Under the pieces are notes generated by a model. The model was not told the DNA's origin. It was given only the letters and a program-made list of their open reading frames with translations, and ran no database searches. A stretch of DNA of 64,000 nt. It comes from Vigna angularis. Its lineage: Eukaryota; Streptophyta; Magnoliopsida; Fabales; Fabaceae. Below are positions 22,124 through 33,899 of the stretch, in pieces (positions within the stretch are counted from its first letter, which is position 1; each line of letters opens with the position of its first letter). The position numbers were made by a program, and so were the translations under genes. The DNA is taken from positions 30,612,825 through 30,676,824 of the forward strand of contig NC_068974.1 of NCBI RefSeq assembly GCF_016808095.1, written 5' to 3'.

Positions 22124-24145
22124 TTAGGATTGGCCTTCAGCTTTATCGGTCTCTCCAACCACTTCGACGGTAGCGTCGACATCTTGGGCGGCCGGAGGAG
22201 AGGATGGGGGAATGTAGATTGGAACTAGTTTGTTATCCACCACCATCATGCTCACGTCAAGGCGAGGATCATCGGTAGGCACTTGAAAGACAAGGTTGCA
22301 TTGGGTGAGATCCTTGTCAAACCCGAGCACATGCTCGTTTATCACTTCATCACCCAGCAGTTTGTTTTCTGCCTCCAACTTTGTTACCTGATCGTGGAGA
22401 GAATCCCGCTCGGCCGTCAAAGTTGCGTTGGAAGAGGTGGCCTTTTGGAAGTTAAGTTTAGCATCGTCCAAAGACCGTTGCATACGGTGCTGAGTAGCAC
22501 GCGCCTCGGCCAACAGAGTGTTGGCTTTCTTCTTATCCTCTTCTGCTATTTGCTCAGTCTCGGCCAGGCGCAGGTTCAGATCCTGGTTGGCCTTAAAGGT
22601 GGCATTGAAACTTCGCTTAGAGGGCTTGAAGTTCTGTGGAAGCAGAAGCTCTCTTCTGAGTAGCGTAGGCCAAGCACATGGCCGACCGTGCGATCAGCTC
22701 CAGAGCCATGTTGGAGGCTTCTTCCTCGGTCATCCCACTGACTAGGGCTTTTTCCTCAGTAAAGAGCTCAAAATGGAGGCGCTTCGCCACCCATGAGTTT
22801 GGACTCAGCAGACCGGGGAGAGGAGGCCCGTCGGGCATACGCCTCTTAGCATGTTTGGATTCAGCCGATGCCTCCCGAGCGACTTTTCGTTTCCCCTTCT
22901 TCTTTAGGTTGGACTCGACCGGGGGAGCTTGATCGGGAACAATCTCAACCGCAGGTGGAGGATTGGAAGTCTGCTAGGCTGGCCGGGAGGTTGCAGGTGC
23001 AACGACAGTGGATGGGGCATAGGACGAGCTCCCGCTCGGTTTCCTTACTTCGCCCCCTCTTTGAGCGAACAGGCGGGCGAAGGTGCTGTTCTTGGAGGGA
23101 TCCATCTTGGACAGATAATCTGCAAGGTGAAAGAAAATTCAAATAAGTTCCAAATGGCTGCTCAACAAAAGACAGTCAAAAATAGCTTACCGAACACATT
23201 AGAGGGCAGGTTCTTGTTGCCCAGGAAACCGATCAGAACACGGCAGGAGGATTTAGGGGGTAGCTGACAGAGCTGGTTTATCAAGTCCAGGTCCTCGGGA
23301 GTCATTTGGGGCTTAGGCCAAGAAAGGACATTCCGGGGATCTCAGGTCCAGTAGAAGGGAAACTTGGCCTCCTTAGCTGGGGAGCAAAAGCTCTGATATC
23401 CAATTTCCGTGGGCACGACTTTAAAGAAGTGCCCTTTAAAATCTTTGTAGGAGCTGTTGTAAAGGGAGAGCAGGTGCTTGTTCCCGACCGTCCGAAGGGA
23501 AACCCAAGGTTTGGACAGGTGAGGCTGTACATGAAAGAAGTAAAGGAAGGCTGCGGGCGTCGGTTTAAGAGCTAAACCAGAGCAGATGGCGGAGAACGCT
23601 TGCATGAAGGCCCAACCGTTCGGGTGAAGCTGTGTAGGAGCCACGTTGAGCGTTCTCAGTACACCCATTTGGAAGTCAGAGAAGGGGAGAAGAACCTTCA
23701 AGTCTTTGAACATGGTGGCATAAACGTAGAAGAAGTCGGTGGGGTAGTTACCCCGATCGTGGCAGACGCGCTCGGTCATTTGGCAAATGGCCAGTTTGAA
23801 ATGCCTAGCGTCGACAGCCGCCTTCACTAGAGAAATGTGGCCGATTAAATCTCGGAAGGGTTGACGATGGTGAAAGGAAGAGGAAATTTGCCTAACTTCC
23901 TGAGGCACCCAGTCGTAGCCGGGGACAGTTGGCCAAGCTCGAAGCTTCCCATCCCAAGCACCGGTGGAGTCCACATGGATGGCAACTTCTTCAGGAGCGT
24001 CACTGTCGACCAAGAGATCGAAGGAATTCCCTGAAAGCGAGGCCCTAGCGCCAGTTCCGATAATGGCAACCAAGGATGAAGATGGACTGGCGATGTCATC
24101 GTCAGCATACCCCCTACCCTCATTGCCGGAGAAATCAGAAGACAT
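22124..24145 (-). pseudogene. Antisense ORF of the Tat-type element, intron-containing, decayed
   Basis: On the minus strand the frame opens MSSDFSGNEGRGYADDDIAS at 24145 and runs over 260 residues with FKLAICQMTERVCHDRGNYP and LNVAPTQLHPNGWAFMQAFS. An in-frame TGA at 23339-23341 interrupts it. The same frame then continues to a donor (FG|GTAAGC, near 23191), a short intron, and an acceptor (TTGCAG, near 23120). Exon 2 has a TAG near 22975 and a frameshift near 22625, then a coiled coil (ATQHRMQRSLDDAKLNF, ending at 22124). Similar N-terminal domains are often annotated as putative plant transposon proteins. The function of such antisense ORFs in Tat elements is unknown to me. Confidence 0.75.
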
Positions 24146-24524
24146 GGTTACTTGAGGAGTGGAAAACGAGAAGGACAGAGGAGGCAGAGAGGAAGAAGTT
24201 GCTGGCGACGGCGAGGAACCTGATAAAAATTAGGTTAAAAATATGGGTATTTATACAGAGATACGGACCGACTCAAGGGAGCATTCGAAGCGTCAACCGC
24301 CAAAAGATCCGACAGTCTAAGTGACTTGACGTTTCAGATACAGAAAGATCTGATGGATCAGGCGATTTGACGCTTTGTTCTCTGCGTTTCCCGCCTAAAA
24401 GTTGCAATCATGACTTTACGTTTCTCGTCAGAGCAGGGTTCAGATAGAGAAAGAGAAAAGCCGAGCAGAGATCACTTCAAAACCCTACGCGAAAAGGTAT
24501 TTTTGCTAGGGCTTGGGGGACTTG

Positions 24525-25029
24525 TGTTACTACCGAGGGCGGACACCCGACCGGGAAGGTTTGGACAATGCCGAGGTGGAAGCAAGGCTAATATGTCCGA
24601 TCGGGTGTCCCGGCCTGATATGTCCGATCGGATCTATTAAGCGCAATATGTCCAGTCGGGCAGATGTCTAAAACTGTGGGCTGGAGACAGCAGTTGAAGG
24701 ATCATGAATGTGTAGTTAATGAGGTAACGTTCATTGTCGAGTATTTAAGATGTGCATTGAAAGCCATTAAAAGGTAAATTAATGGGTAATATTCTCTGAA
24801 ATCATATAAATAGCAGTCAAAGGAGAAGGTAAACTCTCTGTTCTTTGATAATTATATAGACTTGCAAGAGCTCATTCTGACTTGAGCGTCAGAGTGTTTG
24901 ATGCAGGTCAACCCATTTGCGTTGAGAACAAGTGCGAGGAGAACGAAGGTAGAAGGATCGATCGGGCTAGGAGGAGTGTTTCCGGGCGGAGGCAGCAGGA
25001 GTTTTCCCCGGTCCCATTCAGCAGAAATA
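24525..25029 (+). repeat. 3' LTR of the gypsy element
   Basis: It starts TGTTACTACC and ends GCAGAAATA, so the terminal CA has mutated to TA. It is followed by the TSD GTTTA. It is homologous to the 5' LTR throughout. Confidence 0.9.
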
Positions 25030-25929
25030 GTTTATATGATTCTCTGAAAAAATTAATAAAATGAACTCTATTTTCACATTTGTAATTAATTAACGGTTGG
25101 AAAAGTTAAAAGTGAAAGAGGTTGTGACGAGAGGGAAATGATTATAATTGTGGTCAAAACAAGGTAGTAACTAGGGATGACAATTTTACCCATGGGCATG
25201 GATGTAAGATTCATGAAAAAAAATATATATATATATATAGTAGTAAATTTTAGTATTTTATTAGTAATAATAATTTTAATGGATAGAAAATTGTAAATTT
25301 TGGATATAAAATTATAGTAATTTTTGAAGGAGAGGTTCAAATTTTTAGTAACTTATTTAGTAAATTTTTTTAAATTGAATAGTAAAAAGTAAATAGTAAA
25401 TAGTAAAAAGTAAATAGTAAAAAATAAATTTTCAGCATTAAGATTCCTTAGCATGGAAGAAAGTAGTAGGTAGAAATTAGGATCAGATTTGGTGAGAAAA
25501 TGATTGAAATATTATTTTTAAATAATATTAAAATAATAAATAATATTAAAATATTAATGAATAGTAAATTTTTTTTACTATAAATAGCCATGGGAGGGAA
25601 GGGTATTTTGCACCAAGAAAAGAGGAATCAAGTGAGAGCTTGAGAAATAGAGAAGAAAGAGTTAGGGAGAAATTTTTAGTTGCAAGAAGAGTAGAGGTTC
25701 TGAAGGGTTTCGGGGAAACAAATTCGGAGCAGGAGATTAAGTCTGGAATAGAGGTAAGGGGAGCTAATCCTTCTTGTATATGATTTTTATCCATGTTATG
25801 ATAATGAATATATGAGTTATGAGTATGTTAAAATTTTGGTAATGGTAGTTATTTATTCACTTATATAAATTTAGTTTTCATGATTATAATTTTCTTATTT
25901 TTGAGTTAGTATGGTAAAACTTTTCTTTT

Positions 25930-26650
25930 AATTATTTTGACCGTTGGATTTAACTAAAATTTTAATATATGAATCCTAAGACCTATTTCTTCACTTTGAC
26001 CGTTTGGATTTATAATTAGAAGTCTGTACTTAGAGAAATAAATCCTGCATGTTTTGAGTAAATTAATTACCCCTGTAGATCTGTTACTGAGGCATCTCGG
26101 TAAAATATATATTATGACTTATTTGACCGTTAGATCAACTTGAAAATTTTATATATGATTCCTAAGATATATTAATACACTTTGACCGATCGGATTTTAA
26201 ATTGAAAGTCTATGTTTGGAGAAAACAATTTTTAAGTTTTGAAAAATCTGATGAACACTATATTTCTGTTCTTAAGTTATCATGATAAAAATTTCATATA
26301 TAATTCATTTACCGTTAGATTGAGCCCAAAATTTAGAATGTAATTCATAAGACATATTAAGTCATTTTGACCGTTCAGATTTGTAATTAAATGTCTGTGC
26401 TTAGGGAGATTAGTTCCGCATTTTTAGTATAACCGAAAACCACTTAAAATTCTGCACCTGAGTTACCTCGGTAAAACCTCAATATCTATCTAGTTAACCG
26501 TTGGATCAACCTGAAATTTTAATATGTAGTTCATAACAAATAGTGAATTATTGTTACCATTCGGATTTGAAATCGGAGTTACAGATTTATAGATATTAAT
26601 TTCGTATCTTCTTAGAGATCTCAATATTGCTTAAATTTCTATTTTTTTGA
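25930..26650 (+). repeat. Degenerate tandem array, unit about 186 bp, four copies
   Basis: Units start near 25937, 26122, 26308 and 26496. Each has ACCGTT(G/A)GAT, an AAAATTTTAATATATGAATCC-like segment (ending in AAGA in several copies), then TTTGACCGTTCGGATTT-like and GTCTGTGCTTAG-like segments. One diverged unit also occurs near 37415 in the related solo LTR at 35851. Confidence 0.75.
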
Positions 26651-27040
26651 TATCTATATTAACTTTCGGTGTTAATATTATATGCTATTGTTTTAAATCT
26701 GTAAATAAGAAATTTGTTAAAAACTAGGTTAGGAACGCTTTGGCTAAGGAAAGATTTGGTACTTAAGTTGTCCATTGTGACGCACCTCTCTTTCCTGGAA
26801 GTCTACTCGACAAGTTTTTAACTTAAATCCTATTGAATAGATTATGTACTGTTAAATTATTGTGTAATATATCTTGTTGGAATATATTCAGTTTGTATGA
26901 TTTCTGAAATAATTGGATTTTATTAGATTTGAATTTATGCATCTGAACATGATTGAGAATTATAATGATGTGATTTATGTGGAGGATATGTGAATGTATG
27001 CGATATAGTCAATTTGTATGACTTTTGGGATGGATGGACG

Positions 27041-27198
27041 TGATGCATATTGGTGTATGCATGATGCATATTGGTGTATGCATTCTGATTTGGTGTTTGA
27101 TGCATATTGGTGTATGCATGATGCATATTGGTGTATGCATGATGCATATTGGTGTATGCATGATGCATATTGGTGTATGCATTCTGATTTGGTGTTTG
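27041..27198 (+). repeat. 21-bp minisatellite, ATGCAT-rich
   Basis: Units of GATGCATATTGGTGTATGCAT are repeated six times. Two copies are followed by CATTCTGATTTGGTGTTTGA, giving a higher-order structure. All frames are open in places only because the unit length is a multiple of three. Confidence 0.9.
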
Positions 27199-27688
27199 AT
27201 ATATATTGATGCATGCAATGTGGTTTAGTGTGTAACTCATATTTGTTGATGTAATTTGATCTGGTATAGTGAGCATAGTATGGTTTGATATCGAGATATG
27301 TTTATTGTATTGAATTGTTAGCTCACCCTTACTTGTGTGTGCATGTGAATGCGATGATCGTATAATGCGTGATATTATATGGGAGCAGATGAAGGAATGT
27401 CGTCTGAAACAATACCAATGAAGAAAGAGATCGAAGAATAAGTTAGAAGGATTCAAGTTATATTTAGGAGTTTATAGTTGAAATCTGAGTTTAAAATATG
27501 TATATTAACTATGAATTTTTAAGTGTGAGATTACGGGATATTACCGTAAATGTAATGTTACAATATATAAATTATGAATTATATAATGTGAGATATTGGG
27601 ATGTTACAATGGATATCCGCGGGCAAAATCCACGGCGGGTAGTAATTATCCACTGATATTTATTATCTACGGATAACGGGTAGCGGGT

Positions 27689-30122
27689 TGATGAATCATT
27701 ATTTACTTCACTTCACTTAGTTTATTGTGCTAGAATTAATCGGGGAATTGTACTTAAATGTCCAGTATTTTCCCATTTTTCCTAATGGTGCTCAATTTAA
27801 TCAGAAATTCTTATTTTAATTAATTTGAATTATTTGAGACTAATTATTTGCATATTAATTATAGGAAAATTGTTGGATAATATTTTGGGACTTCAAAAGG
27901 AAATTTTTCATAAATTACAATTTAAACTAAAATGAGAAAGTGAAAATTTATTTAATTGTGTATTCGAAAATGGCTTGAGAAGATGTGAATTTCATATTCT
28001 TTTAAAAAGAAAGCAGCACCGTGCATTCAATTGCTTAAGAGGAGGTGATTTTATTTTGAAAAAGAAAGTGATTACGTGAAAGAAAAAGCAAGCATTAAGC
28101 AATTCTTTTCTTGAATTTTAAATAATCATTTAGCTTATAACATCACACCAGCCGTGCATGCATTCCACATGTTATACTATTTAATATTCATTTTTTTTGC
28201 TAGGAGACAAAGAGGTGGCAGCCATATTTCCTTTCTTTAATATTTTTATTGAAGAGGACAGGAGAGTTTGGAGAGAAGAGGGACGGTCCAGGGGAGGCAT
28301 GTCAAGTATTTCTTGAATATTTTTTTTAGAAGCACTATCATTGGCTTGGCAGCTGGCCGCCACCCTCGCGGAACTTGGGGAACACCTTTCAAGTCTTATT
28401 TCCAATTTAGAAAGCCACATGAGGGACGAACACATGCAGTGATTGATTTAGTTTGCTGGAAGGAAGAAAGCATGCAAAGCTTCACCACGGTCCATGAGCA
28501 ATTAAAGAGGAGCACGGGATGCACTTGGATAGCTGCACACGGTTAAGTGGAGGCATGGTTTACTTTGGAAACTGGCTGGACGGTAAGGAAGGTTGTCACG
28601 GCTGGAAGCAAGAAGCGTGTGGTGTCAAGTTGGGAAGGAAGCACGGAGAGCAGCAGCACAACACGCATCCATCCATTTCCGTCCAGCACACAACAGCAGA
28701 GTTTCGTCTAGCAAAAATGGGGAGGCATTCACGGTCTTCTTTGAGAGAATCCAGAAGCTTGGATTTGGCTCTTACACATTCTTTCAGCTTGGAGAGGTGC
28801 AGCACCCACACAAGAGCACAACATGAATCAACCTCCAGAAAGCAAAGAAGCAACACCAACCCTTCACATGGGCAGCAACAAGATCAGCAGTCCAGCATGC
28901 AGCCACCACCAGGGTGTGAAGCTTACGGTTCTTGTCTACAACTCACGCCAATGAAGGAGGCCAACTTATTTTTGGGCTGTCCAGCCACGTTGAAAGGAGA
29001 GGGCAGCAGCATATGGAAGAACAAGCCAACACGCTGGAAAGAAGAAAAGTACACCCAACAGCCGTAAGCAAGGGGATGGAATAGGGACGTGTTGGAACAG
29101 CTGAATTGAAGAAGGAGCTGGTCCAGTAAAGGAGATGCTCCACGATCTTATAGTCTAGTTGAAGAAGAAGTCCAGCAGCAAGCTTAGCAAACAAAAGCAA
29201 AGAAGGAGGCTACGGACTTGAGGAGGAAGAGGAGTGGATTCTTGGAATGGAAAAGAATGTCCACGGCAAGTGAAGAAGAAGACAAGAATGGAGGGCCCAA
29301 CCTTATTTTCTGCTGGTGCAACTAGGAGCAAATAGGAGTGAGGAAAGTCTTAAGCTACCAGGACAAAAACGAAGTCTGGAAGAAAATAGGATGGAAGCTA
29401 GGGGAACCAAAACAAAACCCGAAGGAATTCAGGCTGTTGGGGAGACAAAAACAAAAACAGGCTAGAAAACCTGGCTGGAATCAAGGTACACAGGAGAATG
29501 TCTGAAGTTTGGAAATAAAAAGGAAGAAGCAGCAAGACACGGCCTTGAGGCCTGGAAGGGGTCACGGTTCTCTTCCAGGAGCTCTCTCTTTCTCAGATTT
29601 TCATTTTAAACAGTGTAAAAGTTGTAGAATTTTATTTCTGTGTCAGTATTTGGAGAGCATTTCGTGTAGTTGTTTCACTGTCAAGAATTTTAATTTAAAT
29701 ATTGAAACTTTGATGAATTTTATTTTCAGTTAAGTGTTTTATTTTTGTTATCTGTTTTATTTTACAGTTTATGGTTTTCTGCACCGTTAAATTCTCTCAT
29801 TGTGTTTTACTTTCCATTTTATTTTCAAACATCGTTTTTAATCTTTGATAAATTTTATTTGCAATCAAGTGTTTCTATTTTGACCGTTCAGTTTTTATAG
29901 TCTTTAAAATTTATTTCAACGTTTTAAACGTTGTTTTATTTAAATTCCAGTTTTAATTTATTTTTTCGCAACCGAAAACAATCACAAAACCCCTCCCACT
30001 TCGTGTTAGATCTGAGATTGAACCCAAATTGGTCCTTAAGAGACAATCTAGGAGTCACTTCCTAGTCTATACTGCATTATTTCGTGCAATCAACTTTTGT
30101 GAGAGGCGCGATCCTCTCGACA
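27689..30122 (+). mobile_element. Solo LTR, TGATGAATCA...CTCGACA family (in hAT)
   Basis: It starts TGATGAATCATT and ends GATCCTCTCGACA, with a perfect TSD CGGGT at 27684-27688 and 30123-30127. The 3' part, GGTCCTTAAGAGACAATCTA and TGCATTATTTCGTGCAATCA, is like LTR ends I know from plant gypsy elements. A purine-rich stretch at 28500-29560 produces long but compositionally biased open frames. No gag or pol is present, and the family differs from the TGTAAGA elements. Confidence 0.8.
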
Positions 30123-30572
30123 CGGGTATTTTAATACCCGCTTGTAAACGGGTCAGGTATGAATAGTATACTACCTGCCCCGCGGGTACCCGTTATCCGC
30201 AAAAATTTTTAAAAAAATTATATATTTTTTAATTAAAAATAAAATAAATTATATTTTATTAGGTTAAATTTAATTAAAATTAAATTTTAATTTATATTTA
30301 ATTTATATTATATTATATTATATATATATATATATATTTTTTTTTTTTAATTTTATTTTAAAAATGTATTAATTTTTTTTTTATTTTTTGCGGGTATCTG
30401 CGGGTACTCGCAGGTTTTAAAATACTCGCGGGTACCTGCGGATTTTAAAATACTAACATGTATTTTTTAAACGGGTACCCGACGGGTAACAGGTACAATT
30501 TTATCCAGCGGGTCAGGTTGCGGGTAGCACTACCCGTGCCCGATCCGATCCGTTGTCATCCCTAGTAATAAT

Positions 30573-31059
30573 AAGTGGTGATAATAATAACAATATTAGG
30601 ATTAAAAAAGAAACATATTTAATGTATATTACAATTACAAGTCTCTAAACTATATTTGATAATTTTTAGAATTGCCATTTAAGTGTTAAAAGTTAAAAAA
30701 AAATTCTATCTTCAAATTATTTAAAAAAATATGTTTCATTCTTAAATTATTTCATGTAATTATTTTGTTATTGTATTTCATGAAAATCAAGTAAAATATT
30801 CTTTAAATAAACGGTAATTACTTTATTTAGTTTCTTAATACCAATTTTGATAAAATCATAGAAATGAAAGGAGTAGAAGTTAAACTATGAGCGTGATGGT
30901 AACAAATTTATTAAGTTTAAATTCCAATTTTAAATTCAGTGCGTTTTGTTTTTCTTAATTTCACTTCTATGACAAATGATAAATCGGAATAACAACATCA
31001 TGTTTATATTAACCAAACAAGTTGGAGATGTGAATTGTTTAAAATAAACTTATATGATG
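30573..31059. other. AT-rich intergenic DNA
   Basis: Nothing gene-like is visible between the hAT element and the next solo LTR. Confidence 0.6.
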
Positions 31060-31720
31060 TGATTTGTAAGACCCGTGAAAAATAATTATATGGAAAGACG
31101 GTGATAAGTATTGTCGTAGTGAAGTACAACACTGATGGTTAGAGTTCCTTGTTATGGATTAGTAGTGATGTGTTGATTGTTGATGTGTGCATAATATATG
31201 TTTATTATTCTTTTATGTGCAAATGCGATGTGTATTAATATTTATAATATTTGTTGTGCGTGTGATTGATAAAAATTAATTAAAATGAGGAGAGTGAAAT
31301 TAACGTATTAATTAAGGTATTTTATGAACAATTAAAATAAAATATATTATGCATGGATTTAACAAAATCAATTAGAATAAAAATATTAAGATAGAGTATA
31401 AGGTAAAGATAATTTTATTTTAATAATAATGGACTTTTACGAAGATTTTAGAAAAATAAGTTTAAAAGGGTCAAATATGTCTCTTATTTATATTAAGTTA
31501 AAATAGAAACCCTAGGGAGAAGAAAAGAAACAGAAAACGCTATGTAACCGTAGGGGAGGTTTCAGAGGAGGACATTATTTTTTGCCAAAGGAGAAGACTA
31601 GGAACTAAGCGATTAGGAGGGCTTATAAGATCTGAAATTCTTTGTTGGATTAGAGGTAAGGGGAGCTAGCCTTCAAAATCTATGTGTGTATAGTTGTTTA
31701 ATGATGTATAAATTCTTATT

Positions 31721-31902
31721 TGTTGGGAGTCTCACATCGACTAGAGATAAGGTTAATTCAGTGTATATAAGTGGGTGCAAACCTCACCTTACAAGCTGAT
31801 TTTGTAGGGTTGAGTTAGGCTTAAAGTTCACTTTTAACATGGTTAGAGCCTATCCTAACCGGTTTTGTGAAATTGAGTTAGGCTTAAAGTTCACTTTTAA
31901 CA
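31721..31902 (+). mobile_element. TRIM element, deleted copy
   Basis: It starts TGTTGGGAGTCTCACATCG and ends TTCACTTTTAACA, with a perfect TSD TTATT at 31716-31720 and 31903-31907. A truncated primer site TGGTTAGAGCC follows the first LTR, then only the last part of a second LTR. It is a shortened member of the TRIM family at 33900. Confidence 0.8.
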
Positions 31903-32648
31903 TTATTCATTATATTTTTTGGTGAATGCCATAAAATATGGTGTAGCGTGTGATGTACTTTTCGTTATCAATCAATTAATGCATTGTTGTATGTGTTTTA
32001 ATGAGTTGTTAATTGCTAGGGATGAGATTGAGTTATAATAATTTAATTATATGATTGAGATTTTCGTATAGGAGTTGTATGTCTTCGTAGCGATACAGTT
32101 CAAGTATTTAAGCGACGATACTATGAAGACAGTGCATGTTATGAGAATACTTTATGGCTAAATTAATTTTAACTGTTGCGTTGCCATTGTGGAGAGATGC
32201 GGGATTTTAGGTATTGTTAAGCCAATAAAAATGTTTAAGAGTGGTTCAGTGCTGAAAAAGAAATTTGGATTAACGTGGGTTTTCATTTCATAAACCCTAA
32301 ATCTTGTTTTTCTTCGGAATTAAAGTGGTGCCTGGAAATATATCTTTATCAGGTTGGTTTTTCTATTATACATGTTAAGGTGCTTTTTATTTATTTCCTA
32401 AATAGCAACCAGGAGTATTAATTTCGATTGGTCCCAGTTAATATCCTTTTACTAGAAAATATTTTCTTAGACAAAGGAGTTTCACTTTTATCAGTGGATT
32501 GATTTGATATTGGCAGCAGCTAACTTTTAGGATTGATATTTAATTATCACACACGGGAAGCAGACGTAAACTTTTGGCATAATGATATTTTTTTAGATAT
32601 ATATTTATACTATAAACAATATAGCTTTTGGTGAACTTTAGTATAAAG

Positions 32649-32652
<4 letters not shown>

Positions 32653-32724
<72 letters not shown>
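32653..32724. repeat. (AT)n microsatellite
   Basis: About 36 uninterrupted AT units inside the solo LTR. Confidence 0.95.
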
Positions 32725-32729
<5 letters not shown>

Positions 32730-33329
32730 ACAATATAACTTTCCGTAAAAGGTGATGTTTTAATGATTAATAATATTAATAAAATAGATTTATTTTATTT
32801 AAGAATGGTTTTGACATTTTTAGAGTGGTGTTCAATTTATTGTGTGTTTGTAGAAGTAGTTATAAATGAGTATTTTATTAGGTAAAAATAGCTGATATTT
32901 AGTATGTGACTTGTGTATTTTTAATTGATACTTTGGACTTGAAGTCGTAGTGTTTTATATGGTATCATGATCTTTTGTAAGAAGTTGTAGTATTTTTTTA
33001 TATGTTATGATGTTTTCGGATGTATGGTGTCGTTAGATACTTGATGTGTGTTTTGAAAGTGTCTCCAGAAAATCGGTGATGTTTGCAATATTGTGAGCCT
33101 ATGTACCACGACGTGTGTTGGTTGAGAGATAATTATATGGTGGGTTGTAGTGGTTAAATGCATGATTAGTACTGTTATTCTTGCATGGTGTAGTTACTAA
33201 GTTAATTGGATTATGTGACGAGTGGAACATTAGTGGGTTGAGTTGTTTTCCATAAGGGTTGTTTGATAAGTCATGCTAGTAGGTGACTGTGAATTATTTG
33301 TTTTCTTACGTACTCAATGGTTGATGACG

Positions 33330-33545
33330 CGAGGAAGTCCTACGTTGGTACATAGGCCCGACTTTAATGAATAGAAAAGTCTTGAATTGGTGCGTAGGGC
33401 CGATTTTGGTGAATCGGAAAGTTCTGCGTTGGAGCGTAGGCTCGGTTTTGGTGAACCGAAAAGTCTTACGTTGGTGCGTAAGCCCTATTTTGGTGAACCA
33501 GAAAGTCCTGCGTTGGTGCGTAGGCCCTGTTTAGGTGAACAGGTT
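33330..33545 (+). repeat. Tandem array, unit about 52 bp, four to five copies
   Basis: Units contain AAAGTC.T.CGTTGG.GCGTAGGC and TTTTGGTGAA.C. They are degenerate and lie in the 3' half of the solo LTR. Confidence 0.85.
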
Positions 33546-33899
33546 GTGGTTGCTTGAGTACGAAAGAAGACATGTGGTGATAGTGCTTGGGAAGTGGTGG
33601 CATGGTTTGTCTGAGTGGGAGTTAGATTAACAATGTTTTATTGTGTTGTGAACTTGATTTACGTATGGGTGTTATGAGTTTAGAGGTTATTTTATAATCG
33701 TATTATTATAATTACATCGTTATTTGTGTTTTTGATGTTGATTCTGTTAGCTCACCCTTGCATTTGTGGTGATGGTTTCCACCTACAATGATCGTACTTG
33801 GGAGAACTATGAGATTTTAAGTTCAATGTTAATAGTTTTGTAATAGAATTCTATGAATGTTTTATACTTGCATTTGATTTAGGAAGTTTTCAAAGTTAT

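Larger units (their letters stand above)
17189..25029 (+). mobile_element. Ty3/gypsy LTR retrotransposon, Tat type, non-autonomous
   Basis: It is a complete 7.84-kb insertion with 508- and 505-bp LTRs and a perfect 5-bp TSD, GTTTA, at 17184-17188 and 25030-25034. Order: LTR, primer-binding site, gag, protease, a nested solo LTR, pol remnant, tandem duplication, antisense ORF, a purine-rich stretch at about 24508-24521, LTR. An antisense ORF between pol and the 3' LTR is known for Tat-lineage elements, which supports the lineage call. Several stops, a frameshift and a large pol deletion mean it cannot move by itself. By eye the LTRs differ at roughly 27 positions of about 505, so it is not recent. 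Confidence 0.88.
25203..27608 (+). mobile_element. Solo LTR, TGTAAGA...GTTACA family 1 (in hAT)
   Basis: It starts TGTAAGATTC and ends GGGATGTTACA, with a perfect TSD ATGGA at 25198-25202 and 27609-27613. It has a TATA-like CTATAAATAGCC near 25579 and the family motif AGGTAAGGGGAGCTAA at 25752-25767. Two tandem-repeat arrays follow (25930-26650 and 27041-27198). No coding sequence is evident. Confidence 0.85.
25172..30564. mobile_element. Short hAT-type element split by two solo LTRs
   Basis: The ends are TAGGGATGACAA and TTGTCATCCCTA, a perfect 12-bp terminal inverted repeat of hAT type. The 8-bp flanks GTAGTAAC (25164-25171) and GTAATAAT (30565-30572) match at 6 of 8, consistent with an old TSD. 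The hAT sequence itself is only 25172-25202, 27609-27688 and 30123-30564, about 550 bp. The last part is crowded with CGGGTA/TACCCG subterminal motifs, the sort of sites hAT transposases bind. No transposase is present. The rest is the solo LTRs at 25203 and 27689. Confidence 0.75.

Noticed and set aside
27009..27456. 173-codon minus-strand frame with repeated HAYTNMH
   Set aside because: It is an artefact of the 21-bp minisatellite, whose length is a multiple of three.
28519..29067. 182-codon open frame on the plus strand
   Set aside because: It lies in a purine-biased part of a solo LTR, overlaps other long frames, and shows no domain or splice context. The openness comes from base composition.
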